Source of the DNA: JBBATK01 sp044228285
Lineage (GTDB): Bacteria > Bacteroidota > Ignavibacteria > Kapaibacteriales > NICIL-2
Length of the DNA stretch: 64,000 nucleotides
Direction of reading: 5' to 3'
Assembly: GCA_044228285.1 (NCBI GenBank)
Contig: JBGAVD010000001.1
Location: 744,001-808,000, forward strand
The position numbers were made by a program, and so were the translations under genes. Below are positions 45,441-53,525 of this stretch, in pieces. Position 1 is the stretch's first letter. Each line of letters begins with the position of its first letter. The notes beneath the pieces were generated by a model. That model saw only the letters and a program-made list of their open reading frames with translations. It was not told the DNA's origin and did no database searches.

Positions 45441-46349
45441 ATGGTTTTCGATTGTATTATTCCCACCTACAACAACCTTAGCGAACTGCAGAAATGTCTG
45501 CAGGGCTTAGCCAAACAATCCCATAAGCTCTTTCGCGCAATCGTCTGCATCGATGGATCAACCGATGGTACTCGAGAGTGGTTGCAAGAGCAGCACTTTC
45601 CGTTCGAACTTGTCGTGTGTGAGCATAGCGACAAGCAAAATCATGGACGCAATGCAACACGGAACTTAGCCATAGCTCATCTGCGCTCAGAGTTCCTGTG
45701 CTTCCTGGATTCAGATCTAGTGCCTGATGTACACATGCTTCAGGAACATGCGCTTCTCCTTACTGCTCGTGATGTAGTGTCCGTTGGGAATGTGCTTTAC
45801 GATACCGCTCGCACAAACACCTGGTCTGCCTACGCTCAAACCAGAGGAAAGAACAAGTACAAGCATGGCGACTCGATACCATACTTCTATCTTGCTACAG
45901 GCAACTGTGCTCACCGAGGTGCAGTGTTTGTAGAACTCGGCGGACAAGACCCTTTGATAGCTCGTTACGGTGGTGGTGATACCGAGTACGCACTCCGTCT
46001 GCATCAGCGCTTTGCATTGCCTGTGCTTTTCAACGAAGCTTCGGTTGCTCGAGGGAGTATGCTAAAGAGTCTGGACGAAGCACTGCAACAACTCGAAGAT
46101 TTTGGTCGTACGAATCTGCACTACCTCCATCACAAGCACCCCGCTGAAGACCGCATCTTCTCTTTGCATCGAATGATCGGCAGGGGATTTAGTGATCGGG
46201 TATTCCAGTTGTTGCTACGAATGCCGTTGGCGGGTTTGATGCAATGGATCGCTGAACACGCACCATCATCCATTGCTAGCAAAGTGCTCAACTACTGTGT
46301 TCTCGCGCGTATGTATCGTGGCTGGTTGCAGGGCAAAAAAGAAGGCTGA
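45441..46349 (+). CDS. Family 2 glycosyltransferase
   Basis: A 302-residue GT-A fold enzyme. The N-terminus FDCIIPTYNNLSELQKCLQG, then CIDGSTDGTREWL (about 37-49), NHGRNATRNLAIAH and the metal-binding LCFLDSDLVPD (about 93-103) identify GT2. The second half contains TGNCAHRGAVFVELGGQDPL and GGGDTEYALRLHQRF (about 179-193), as in chondroitin-polymerase-like members. It should transfer a sugar from a nucleotide donor in the cytoplasm, probably for a surface glycan; no hydrophobic helices are seen. It ends the ftsE-like/dapB cluster and converges with proS. Confidence 0.85.
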   Translation: MVFDCIIPTYNNLSELQKCLQGLAKQSHKLFRAIVCIDGSTDGTREWLQEQHFPFELVVCEHSDKQNHGRNATRNLAIAHLRSEFLCFLDSDLVPDVHMLQEHALLLTARDVVSVGNVLYDTARTNTWSAYAQTRGKNKYKHGDSIPYFYLATGNCAHRGAVFVELGGQDPLIARYGGGDTEYALRLHQRFALPVLFNEASVARGSMLKSLDEALQQLEDFGRTNLHYLHHKHPAEDRIFSLHRMIGRGFSDRVFQLLLRMPLAGLMQWIAEHAPSSIASKVLNYCVLARMYRGWLQGKKEG

Positions 46350-46370
46350 CGCGCCCTTGGGCGCTCAGCC
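46338..46370 (-). terminator. Terminator of proS (bidirectional position)
   Basis: ggctgacgcgccc pairs with gggcgctcagcc (one bulged base) around tt. On the reverse strand the stem is followed by cttttttgccc, a T-rich tract, so it should end proS transcription. It overlaps the last codons of the convergent glycosyltransferase gene. Confidence 0.7.
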
Positions 46371-46420
46371 TGATGAAAAATCTCTTGATGAACAAAAAGC
46401 TACTCTAGCACGTGGAGCGC

Positions 46421-47887
46421 TTAGTACGCTTTTGCGAATAGAACGCGTTGAGTACTCTTATTGCCGCTGAGAATACACTTGCCGTCTTCGAGTTCGTTGT
46501 TCAACGGAATGCAACGAATCGTCGCTTTGGTTTCTTCTTTGATTTTGTCCTCCGTAGCTCCAGTGCCATCCCAGTGCGCACTAATGAAACCACCCTTGGT
46601 TTCGAGTACTTCCTTGAACTCGTCGTAGCTATTGACCTTTGTGATGTTCGAATCCAAGAAGCTCTTTGCGCGAGTATAAAGTGAACGTTGGATGTCGTCC
46701 AAGGTTTGACGAATGGTCTCAACCACGTTATCCAACGACACCGTCATCTTCTCTTTGGTATCGCGACGAGCCACTTCTACGGTATTATTTTCTAGATCAC
46801 GTTTGCCAATGGCAACACGTACAGGAATACCGCGCATTTCATACTCAGCGAACTTGAAGCCGCTGCGTTTGTTATCATCTGTATCGTACTTAACACTGAC
46901 GCCAATAGCCTTCAGCTTTGCAACCAGATCCAAAGCAACTGCATCAACAACTTCACCGGTTGTTGGGATCGGTACGATGACCACTTGGTAGGGAGCGAGT
47001 TTTGGAGGCAGCACCAAGCCATCGTCGTCCGAGTGCGCCATAATCAAAGCACCAACCAAGCGCGTTGAAACACCCCAGGAAGTTGCCCAAACGTGTTCAA
47101 GTTGGTTCTGTGCATTTGTGAATTGCACATCGAATGCCTTGGCGAAGTTTTGTCCGAGGAAGTGTGAAGTTCCTGCTTGCAAAGCTTTGCCATCCTGCAT
47201 GAGCGCTTCAATGCAATAGGTTTCCTCAGCACCTGCAAAGCGTTCGTTCGCACTTTTGACGCCGCGAATGACAGGCATAGCCATGGTTTGTTCGGCGAAG
47301 TCGGCATAGACATTCAGCATGCGTTCTGCTTCTTCGATTGCTTCTTGTCTGGATGCGTGTGCGGTGTGTCCCTCTTGCCACAAGAACTCAGCAGTGCGCA
47401 AGAAAGGACGCGTGCGCATTTCCCAGCGCACCACATTTGCCCACTGATTAATGAGCAATGGTAAATCGCGGTAGGATTGAATCCAGTCGCGATAGGTATT
47501 CCAGATGATGGTCTCAGAGGTTGGACGTATAATCAACTCTTCTTCGAGCTTGGCGCTTGGGTCTACGATAACGCCACTGCCGTCAGGAGCATTCATCAGA
47601 CGATGGTGTGTTACAACAGCGCATTCTTTCGCAAAGCCGTCAACGTGAGCGGCTTCACGACTCATAAAGCTCTTTGGAATGAGCAAAGGGAAGTAGGCGT
47701 TGACGTGTCCGGTCTCCTTAAAACGGAAGTCCAGATCGTCGCGCATTTTCTCCCAAATAGCATAACCATGCGGCTTGATAACCATACAACCTCGAACAGC
47801 CGAGTGATCGGCGAGACCCGCTTTGGAGACGATATCATTGTACCAAGCGGAATAATCTGTACTGCGGGATGTAATTTCTTTGGCCAT
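46421..47887 (-). CDS. proS: Prolyl-tRNA synthetase (short, archaeal/eukaryotic-like type)
   Basis: A 488-residue class II aminoacyl-tRNA synthetase. It begins MAKEITSRSTDYSAWYNDIV, and early motifs include GCMVIKPHGYAIWEKMRD (motif 1, about 33-50) and VRWEMRTRPFLRTAEFLWQE followed by GHTAH (motif 2, about 147-171). The anticodon-binding domain starts near PYQVVIVPIPTTGE (about 300). The C-terminus ends in a family-typical aromatic tail (VLFAKAY). It lacks the editing INS domain found in the longer E. coli enzyme, as expected for this ProS type. It attaches proline to tRNA-Pro. It is transcribed alone and divergently from the hydrolase gene; the 188-base gap between them must hold both promoters. 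Confidence 0.95.
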   Translation of the reverse strand: MAKEITSRSTDYSAWYNDIVSKAGLADHSAVRGCMVIKPHGYAIWEKMRDDLDFRFKETGHVNAYFPLLIPKSFMSREAAHVDGFAKECAVVTHHRLMNAPDGSGVIVDPSAKLEEELIIRPTSETIIWNTYRDWIQSYRDLPLLINQWANVVRWEMRTRPFLRTAEFLWQEGHTAHASRQEAIEEAERMLNVYADFAEQTMAMPVIRGVKSANERFAGAEETYCIEALMQDGKALQAGTSHFLGQNFAKAFDVQFTNAQNQLEHVWATSWGVSTRLVGALIMAHSDDDGLVLPPKLAPYQVVIVPIPTTGEVVDAVALDLVAKLKAIGVSVKYDTDDNKRSGFKFAEYEMRGIPVRVAIGKRDLENNTVEVARRDTKEKMTVSLDNVVETIRQTLDDIQRSLYTRAKSFLDSNITKVNSYDEFKEVLETKGGFISAHWDGTGATEDKIKEETKATIRCIPLNNELEDGKCILSGNKSTQRVLFAKAY

Positions 47888-48075
47888 GGTTTTGGATCAT
47901 TCGGAGAATAAAGGGCAAAAATACGACATTTTTCGCTGTCTTTGAGGTTTGCGTGCGCTAGAAACTGTACTGTGCTGCGACGTCCTGGCTCAGATCCATA
48001 CAAGACTCGCTCGTCATCAAGCTCCGCACACTTCAGTATGTTTGTAGATCAGGAACATGAGAGAAGGAGAACGCT

Positions 48076-48765
48076 ATGAAACCACTAATTCTACTGCATG
48101 GGGCAACCGGCTCCGGAACACAGTTTCAACCCTTGGTACACCAGCTCAAGGATTTTGTCAACTACAGTTTCAATTTTGAAGGCCATGGCGAAGCGTTGCC
48201 TACAGAACGTGAGTTTCGCATAGAGCACTTCGCAGAGAATCTCCAGTATTTCATTGAGCATCACGATTTAGCGCCAGCGCGTATAGTAGGGTATTCGATG
48301 GGAGGCTATGTAGCGCTGTGGCTTGCGGCGCATCGACCGGAGCTCATTCATTCAATCATTACCTTAGGAACAAACCTTGCATGGTCGCCAGCTCATGCTC
48401 AGCAACAAGTCCGCTTCCTGAATGCCGATGCAATGGAAGAGAAAGTGCCTGCATACGCAGCAGAGCTCAAACTCCGACATGCCGTCAGCGACTGGCGCTT
48501 GGTACTCGCCAAGACGGCGAACATGATGCTTGATCTGGGCGAGAATCCACGTCTCACTGCTGAAGTTTTTTCGCGCATTCAATGTCGGGTACGCTACGGA
48601 GTAGGCGACCGCGACAAAATGGTCAGCTTCAACGAAACACTCGAAGCCTATCGGGCCACCCCCAACGCTGAATTCTACGTACTTCCTGATACCGAACACC
48701 CTCTCGATCGCGTTTCACCGAAACGCTGGGCCGCTTTGATTCGCGACTTCTTTTCTGAAAACTAA
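48076..48765 (+). CDS. Alpha/beta hydrolase
   Basis: A 229-residue alpha/beta hydrolase. The oxyanion region is ILLHGATGSGTQFQPLVHQL (about 4-23). The nucleophile elbow is RIVGYSMGGYVALWLAAHRP (GYSMG, Ser about 78). The catalytic Asp is probably in RYGVGDRDKMVS (about 175) and the catalytic His in PDTEHPLDRV (about 210). The compact size resembles MenH-like or RutD-like hydrolases, but the substrate cannot be told from sequence and no menaquinone gene is adjacent. Its ribosome-binding site is gagaaggag, a few bases before ATG. Confidence 0.85.
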   Translation: MKPLILLHGATGSGTQFQPLVHQLKDFVNYSFNFEGHGEALPTEREFRIEHFAENLQYFIEHHDLAPARIVGYSMGGYVALWLAAHRPELIHSIITLGTNLAWSPAHAQQQVRFLNADAMEEKVPAYAAELKLRHAVSDWRLVLAKTANMMLDLGENPRLTAEVFSRIQCRVRYGVGDRDKMVSFNETLEAYRATPNAEFYVLPDTEHPLDRVSPKRWAALIRDFFSEN

Positions 48766-48800
48766 GCTGTGGACAAATTCGTCTGACGAAATGTTGCAAG

Positions 48801-48818
48801 ACTGACCAGTCGGTCGGT
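48801..48818. promoter_or_regulatory. TetR-type operator candidate before the SnoaL-like gene
   Basis: The 18-base inverted repeat actgaccagtcggtcggt (half-sites actgacc and ggtcggt around agtc) resembles operators bound by TetR-family repressors. It is followed directly by tatatt (48819-48824), a possible -10 element, 30 bases before the ATG at 48854. No TetR gene is in the window. Confidence 0.4.
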
Positions 48819-48853
48819 TATATTCGCACTGTGTTTCACCAACAACTATCGTC

Positions 48854-49216
48854 ATGGACAGAAGAGCTTGGTTAGAGAAAATTGGAGCCATCATTGATGC
48901 GATGGATCATGAAGGATTTGCAAACCTCATTACAGAAAATGGAAGTTTTCGTTTTGGAAATATGCCACCAGTGATTGGACGTCCTGCAATTGCAGAAACC
49001 GTGCGCCAATTCTGGCTCATGATTGACGGTTCAGAGCATGAGATTGTAAACTTCTGGGAAGGACCAGATACTGTCGTATGGCAAGGTGCTGTATTATACA
49101 CACGCAAGGATGGACGCAAAGTTCCTGTGAACTTCTGTAACGTCTTCAACATGGAAGGCAACCTGATCAAGGACTACTTGATCTACATCGACAACGGTCC
49201 ACTCTTCGCAGAGTAA
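48854..49216 (+). CDS. SnoaL-like (NTF2 fold) protein
   Basis: A 120-residue protein of the cone-shaped NTF2/SnoaL fold. An N-terminal helix (WLEKIGAIIDAMDHEGFANL) leads to a sheet with the typical FRFGNMPPVIGRPAIAETVR segment (about 32-51), and later strands include TVVWQGAVLYTRKDGRKVPV and the conserved-looking FCNVFNMEGNLIKDYLIYID (about 94-113). Members include polyketide cyclases, dehydratases, isomerases and non-catalytic binding proteins; no specific reaction can be assigned. The operator-like palindrome upstream suggests regulation by a TetR-type repressor. A terminator follows at 49244. Confidence 0.8.
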   Translation: MDRRAWLEKIGAIIDAMDHEGFANLITENGSFRFGNMPPVIGRPAIAETVRQFWLMIDGSEHEIVNFWEGPDTVVWQGAVLYTRKDGRKVPVNFCNVFNMEGNLIKDYLIYIDNGPLFAE

Positions 49217-49243
49217 AAGACGGATCTACAGGAGACTTTTCTT

Positions 49244-49280
49244 ACACGCGGCGCCCTTCGGGCGCTGCTCGTGTTTTATA
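49244..49280 (+). terminator. Terminator after the SnoaL-like gene
   Basis: acacg and cggcgccc pair with gggcgctg and cgtgt around a ttcg loop, and the stem runs into ttttatag. It lies 28 bases after the stop codon. Confidence 0.7.
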
Positions 49281-49365
49281 GCGTTTCGAAGGCACTTGTG
49301 GCTTATTGCGAATTCTCGATCCAGTTGTTTGCATGCACTAAGTGTCTCGCGGCTATTCTAACATT

Positions 49366-50439
49366 CTAAGGCCTTGCAAACTTGAGAATGCCTTGTTCGG
49401 GTCGTTGTAGATCGAAAAGCAATACAAACTCACTTGACTGGGGTCTACTCCGCACTTCGCATCCGAAGTCTAGGATGAGGTCGTTTCTTTCTGGGGAACC
49501 AAGCATAGAACTAAATAAGCGTGATCTAGCTCCCTGACTCTGGTTCGTGAAATCGATGCAAAATCCAAGCGAGTGAAACAAAACTGAGGGGCTGTCGGAG
49601 CTTTGCGTTGAGCTGCGAATCAACACCCAGTTCTTGTCTTCTGCTGTGCGGGCGTGTAGTAGATAGTAAAGCGTGTCCTTGCTCACAAGCGCGGCAATCG
49701 AATCGAGAAACATGCGCGAACTGGGCGTGAATGTTTTTCTAACCAGCGATCGAGTACGGGCGGTCTCTAAAGCCCTATAGCTAAGGGGAAACTGCTGTTG
49801 ATCGCATTGTACGTTGAACTCTCTCATTGAAGAATCTAGATCTGCTACATGATGTAGTATTTGTCCGCCTTCGTCTAATACTATCTCATAAGTGTTGGAG
49901 CCATTGATTGAACTTCTGGTAGACTGAGAAAGATTGAATGTAATGGTGTGGCTTGTGGTTGGCAACGGTGATTTGCCTACTGTGTCGCGTCGGCCAACCA
50001 TCAAAAGCGCTTCAGGGTGCCTTCGATCGATGAGGCGTAGTCCAACATATTGTGAGTCGATAAAAAGACACTCTGCCTCGATACTGGGCCACGCTTTTGA
50101 TAACGAGGTGAAGAGTGTGCGTCCTTCGGTCACCGATGTATTTTCAAGTTTGAAGACTAACTCAGTGTGTTGACCTGGCTGTAACAATGGAATGAGCCAC
50201 CGCATTTGACGTCGGCTGTGAAAATTCTTAGGACACTGTATGTCCAAACTCAAGGTCGTGTCCCAAGATCGAGCCTTCTCGAGATCTGCAAGATCAACAT
50301 GCACAACAACGAGTTTATCGCATCCGAACTTCGCTACATAGTGACTATGCGCACTGTTTGCATTTGCATTACAGAGTGGAGTCCAGAGCATCTGGCAGAT
50401 GAGGAAGAAGACTGCGATGGGTCGAAGCAAGGTTCTCAT
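49366..50439 (-). CDS. Exported protein of unknown function
   Basis: The open frame begins at 50529, but ATG 50439 places a classical signal peptide (MRTLLRPIAVFFLICQMLWT) at the N-terminus, giving 357 residues. The mature protein is beta-rich: FKLENTSVTEGRTLFTSL (about 92-109), VGLRLIDRRHPEALLMVGRR, SHTITFNLSQSTRSSINGSN. A more helical section (about 230-260) is followed by further strands. I see no catalytic motif, T9SS sorting domain or lipobox. It is transcribed alone and divergently from the gene at 50740. The gap 50440-50739 contains a 73-codon ORF (50498-50719) without a clear domain, which I do not call a gene. Confidence 0.65.
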   Translation of the reverse strand: MRTLLRPIAVFFLICQMLWTPLCNANANSAHSHYVAKFGCDKLVVVHVDLADLEKARSWDTTLSLDIQCPKNFHSRRQMRWLIPLLQPGQHTELVFKLENTSVTEGRTLFTSLSKAWPSIEAECLFIDSQYVGLRLIDRRHPEALLMVGRRDTVGKSPLPTTSHTITFNLSQSTRSSINGSNTYEIVLDEGGQILHHVADLDSSMREFNVQCDQQQFPLSYRALETARTRSLVRKTFTPSSRMFLDSIAALVSKDTLYYLLHARTAEDKNWVLIRSSTQSSDSPSVLFHSLGFCIDFTNQSQGARSRLFSSMLGSPERNDLILDFGCEVRSRPQSSEFVLLFDLQRPEQGILKFARP

Positions 50440-50739
50440 GACAATGGTTTTTTCTAAACACCAAGAACTTACGACTAATTCCTCTTTAACATGAAAAATG
50501 TATGTAGGCTTAACTTCTCGTAAGCACAAGAAATTGAAATACGGGAATAGATCAGCTCATGGCTTTTTAAGGACGCATGTTTCTGTGTGTTATCAAACAA
50601 TAACGAAGGAGCTTGTGAAACACAGGAGAACTGAGACCATTTCCAATGCATACTCACACTTTAAAAATCTGTGTGACGAGGTAGATGGTACACTCCTGTT
50701 GTATCTTCGCGAACGTTGAATTGACAAGATAGTAGAATT

Positions 50740-51231
50740 ATGACGACTCCAGATTTCGATCAAGATAAAGCACATCGTTTTTTTGCGGTAGAGTGCAACA
50801 ACGCAATGTTCCCATTATTGGCGAAGCTTGAAAGAAGCGAGGAGGAAACGGAGCGTATGATTCAGTATGCGCACGCTGCACTTTTACATTGGCAACTTTG
50901 CTCGGCACATAGAATAGTGAACACCATTCGAGGTGTGAACATGCTTGCGACGGTATACGCCTATGCGGCCAGATCAGAAGAAGCAATGCACTATGCTGAG
51001 ATGAATATAGAATTGTTAGAAGCGCATCAAGATGCGGCAGCAGATTTTGATCGCTGCTATGGTGCAATGGCTATGGCTAGAGCATGTGCCTGTCATGGCT
51101 TACGCGACGAAGTAATAGAATGGCGAGCCAAATGTGAGAAAGAGCTAGAGAGTATTGAAGGTGCCGAGGATAAAAGAATCTGTCAGATGGATTATAGTGC
51201 AGGTCCTTGGTACAATGCTGATACTATCTGA
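50740..51231 (+). CDS. Small helical-repeat (TPR-like) protein
   Basis: A 163-residue soluble protein made of amphipathic helices. The centre reads like tetratricopeptide units: AAYA-type spacing in MLATVYAYAARSEEAMHYAE (about 68-87) and MAMARACACHGLRDEVIEWR (about 108-127), each a helix pair with Ala/Tyr at TPR positions. An Asp/Glu-rich end follows. It has no signal peptide. TPR proteins mediate protein contacts; the partner is unknown. It is a lone gene facing the CAP-domain gene. Confidence 0.6.
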   Translation: MTTPDFDQDKAHRFFAVECNNAMFPLLAKLERSEEETERMIQYAHAALLHWQLCSAHRIVNTIRGVNMLATVYAYAARSEEAMHYAEMNIELLEAHQDAAADFDRCYGAMAMARACACHGLRDEVIEWRAKCEKELESIEGAEDKRICQMDYSAGPWYNADTI

Positions 51232-51289
51232 ACGACAGAGTTGAAGTTCAGCTTTTAACGTATGATGTTAACTCCATACGTCTCTGTAG

Positions 51290-51853
51290 TTAAAAGGGAG
51301 TTTGACCCATCACATTGCCCGGTGGATCGTAGTTACATACCAGAATAAAGTTCCCATTGCAATAAGCTATGCCAGCGCCAAGCTTTGTTGTGTTTGCCCA
51401 CATGAGTTGGGTGTAGTGTCCCACCGCATGAAAATTAGATCCACTTATAGGATCTCCATTATACAGTCGTTTCTCGTTGTACCAATCTGCAATGCCATCA
51501 GCAACCGAATAAAAACCTATGGTTGCCATGTATAGATTCTCGCCGTGTACTTGTTTGTACGAACCATCCTGTGGACGATGTTTCATGACACAGCCATTTT
51601 TAGTCAGATAGTCAGCCCATTGTTGAGCATAAGCTGAGAGTTCGTCAGACCATTCCAATGCCGGTACACCGGCTTTTTGGCGGTACTCATTGTGAATTCG
51701 AAGAATTTCGTCCTTTGTTTTCTGATCTAACACAGGCATCGCTTTTCGCTGAGGCATAGAGCGTGAGCTTCTTCCATGCCGCTGCGCAGCAGCGGCATTA
51801 CCAAGAATGATCAAAAGCAGACATAAAATCAGACTGTTTCTGGTGGAAAGCAT
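51290..51853 (-). CDS. CAP-domain (SCP/PR-1) secreted protein
   Basis: A 187-residue exported protein. The signal peptide is SLILCLLLIILGNAAAAQ (cleavage near residue 24). The mature domain has the CAP signatures: ILRIHNEYRQKAGVPALEWS (about 50-69), LSAYAQQWADYL, HGENLYMA, and GHYTQLMWANTTKLGAGIAY followed by CNGNFILVCNYDPPGN at the end. CAP proteins of bacteria are extracellular, with lipid- or matrix-related roles that are mostly undefined. Two cysteines near the C-terminus probably form a disulfide. It follows the flippase gene by 27 bases on the same strand and may be co-transcribed with it. Confidence 0.9.
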   Translation of the reverse strand: MLSTRNSLILCLLLIILGNAAAAQRHGRSSRSMPQRKAMPVLDQKTKDEILRIHNEYRQKAGVPALEWSDELSAYAQQWADYLTKNGCVMKHRPQDGSYKQVHGENLYMATIGFYSVADGIADWYNEKRLYNGDPISGSNFHAVGHYTQLMWANTTKLGAGIAYCNGNFILVCNYDPPGNVMGQTPF

Positions 51854-51880
51854 AGGGCAAAGAGTAAGTCAAACGGTACA

Positions 51881-53350
51881 CTATGAACGCGAAGCGCGAG
51901 AAAACATTGCACGTAGACTTGCAATTTCTGAGCGACTAAAAAAACGAGCTCCTAGAAGCAAGAGCAGAAAAAGAAGCAGTAGGGCGGTGTGTATGCCCAC
52001 CTCAAACCAGGTGTTGGAAGAGCGAATCCAGAGTGAGAGACAATACACAACAAGCGTTGATCCCACCACAATGGCCACTCGTAACCACTCATACGGCACG
52101 GGATACACGCGCTGGGAGTAGTAATACATTACAGCCGCAGAGATCGCATATGCTCCAAGCGTTGCCCATGCTGCTCCCACATAACTGAGATGAGGAATGA
52201 AGATGAGGTTCAAAAGAATATTGCTGAGCGCTGCGGCGCCGGTAGCGAGTGGGAGATAGCGTGTTTGCTTGGTGATGTGTAAACCAGCAGCAAAGTTTGT
52301 GGAGAGGCCGGTGAAGAAATACGCGGAAGCGATTATAGGGACGATCGACAATCCAGGCCAGTAGGATTCTCTGATAAAGCGACCGCCGATGAATGGCATT
52401 TGCACAATGTTCTCTACAAAGAAACACAGCACCAGGAAGAGAAAGGCGCATACAAGACTGAAGTAGGTGAGGATGCGGGAAAACATGCGCTTGGCATCTG
52501 GGTCGTCGCTGTGCGACAGATAAAAGGGCTTCCATGCATACTCAAACACAGAGCTAAAGAGCATGAGTGGAATGCCTAAACGATAGTTTGCACTATACAA
52601 ACCCACGGTTGCCGTATCGGTCATTGCGTTCAATATCGGACGGTCTGCCACTTGTAACATGATTGACGAGAAGCCTGATGGCACTGCCGGTAAACCAAAG
52701 CTGCTAAGCTGCGATACTAGTACTCTGTTGAAGCCGAGGCGAAGGTTCTTGATGATGTCTGGTACAAACAAGAGTACTCCAAGTGCTGCTGAGCAAACTC
52801 CGGCTATGAACACTCCGAGTGCGCCCATATTCGAATAGACGACAAAGTACAGGTTCGCTGAAACGTTGAACACGACAACGACTGCTTTGAGCACAGCAAA
52901 CCTGCGAGCTTGCCGCTCCATGCGTAGTCGCGCAAAAGGGATAATCGTTAGAGCATCAAGAAGGGGAATGCATAGTGCCATCCAAAGGATCTGTTGTGAT
53001 TGTTCACCACTGAGACCGCTGAACTTCATAAGCGAAGATTGAAACAGGAAGCCCAGTGTAGTGCAGCAAAGAGCAATGGCGGCAATGATGCCGAAGCTAT
53101 GAGTGAACACCGCCTGGCGATCCTCTGCGTCGCGCTTGTAAAAGCGCATGAATGCCGTTTCAAAACCGAAGGAGTAGAGGACGTTGACAAAGGCAATGAG
53201 CGAGTAGAGGTTGTTCACTTGACCAAGTTCGGTCATGCTCATGAAATTGGTGTACAGGGGTGTCAGCAGAAAGGTCAGAAACCGCTGGACAATAGTACTG
53301 GTTCCGTAGATAACGGTATCAGAGGCAAGAGAACGAAGCTTGTCGCGCAT
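51881..53350 (-). CDS. Polysaccharide flippase (Wzx/MATE-like)
   Basis: A 489-residue polytopic membrane protein with about 12-14 predicted helices. The N-terminus RDKLRSLASDTVIYGTSTIV and QRFLTFLLTPLYTNFMSMTE match the start of polysaccharide biosynthesis (PST/Wzx) transporters. Further hydrophobic pairs run to the C-terminus, with short Arg-rich loops between them, and the end is basic. Such proteins flip lipid-linked oligosaccharides across the inner membrane for export. No polymerase or chain-length gene is in the window, so the glycan is unknown; the membrane glycosyltransferase-like gene starting at 53526, divergently, could act in the same pathway. Confidence 0.85.
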   Translation of the reverse strand: MRDKLRSLASDTVIYGTSTIVQRFLTFLLTPLYTNFMSMTELGQVNNLYSLIAFVNVLYSFGFETAFMRFYKRDAEDRQAVFTHSFGIIAAIALCCTTLGFLFQSSLMKFSGLSGEQSQQILWMALCIPLLDALTIIPFARLRMERQARRFAVLKAVVVVFNVSANLYFVVYSNMGALGVFIAGVCSAALGVLLFVPDIIKNLRLGFNRVLVSQLSSFGLPAVPSGFSSIMLQVADRPILNAMTDTATVGLYSANYRLGIPLMLFSSVFEYAWKPFYLSHSDDPDAKRMFSRILTYFSLVCAFLFLVLCFFVENIVQMPFIGGRFIRESYWPGLSIVPIIASAYFFTGLSTNFAAGLHITKQTRYLPLATGAAALSNILLNLIFIPHLSYVGAAWATLGAYAISAAVMYYYSQRVYPVPYEWLRVAIVVGSTLVVYCLSLWIRSSNTWFEVGIHTALLLLFLLLLLGARFFSRSEIASLRAMFSRASRS

Positions 53351-53525
53351 GCAGGTTAAGCTAGTGGCAATGCGCGCAAATTACAACAGAGGAGCTCCTT
53401 ACGCTGCTCAGCTCGCAAGATGATCGCTGAGCATAGAACTACTAGCAAGTGAAAACGGTGATTAGGAATAGGTTCATGTACTAATTTGACCCTTACTTAG
53501 ATAGTTAAAGTCCTATTTACCTTGA

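Noticed and set aside
50498..50719. 73-codon ORF between two divergent genes
   Set aside because: Lies where two promoters are expected and shows no domain; could be a small gene, but I cannot support it.
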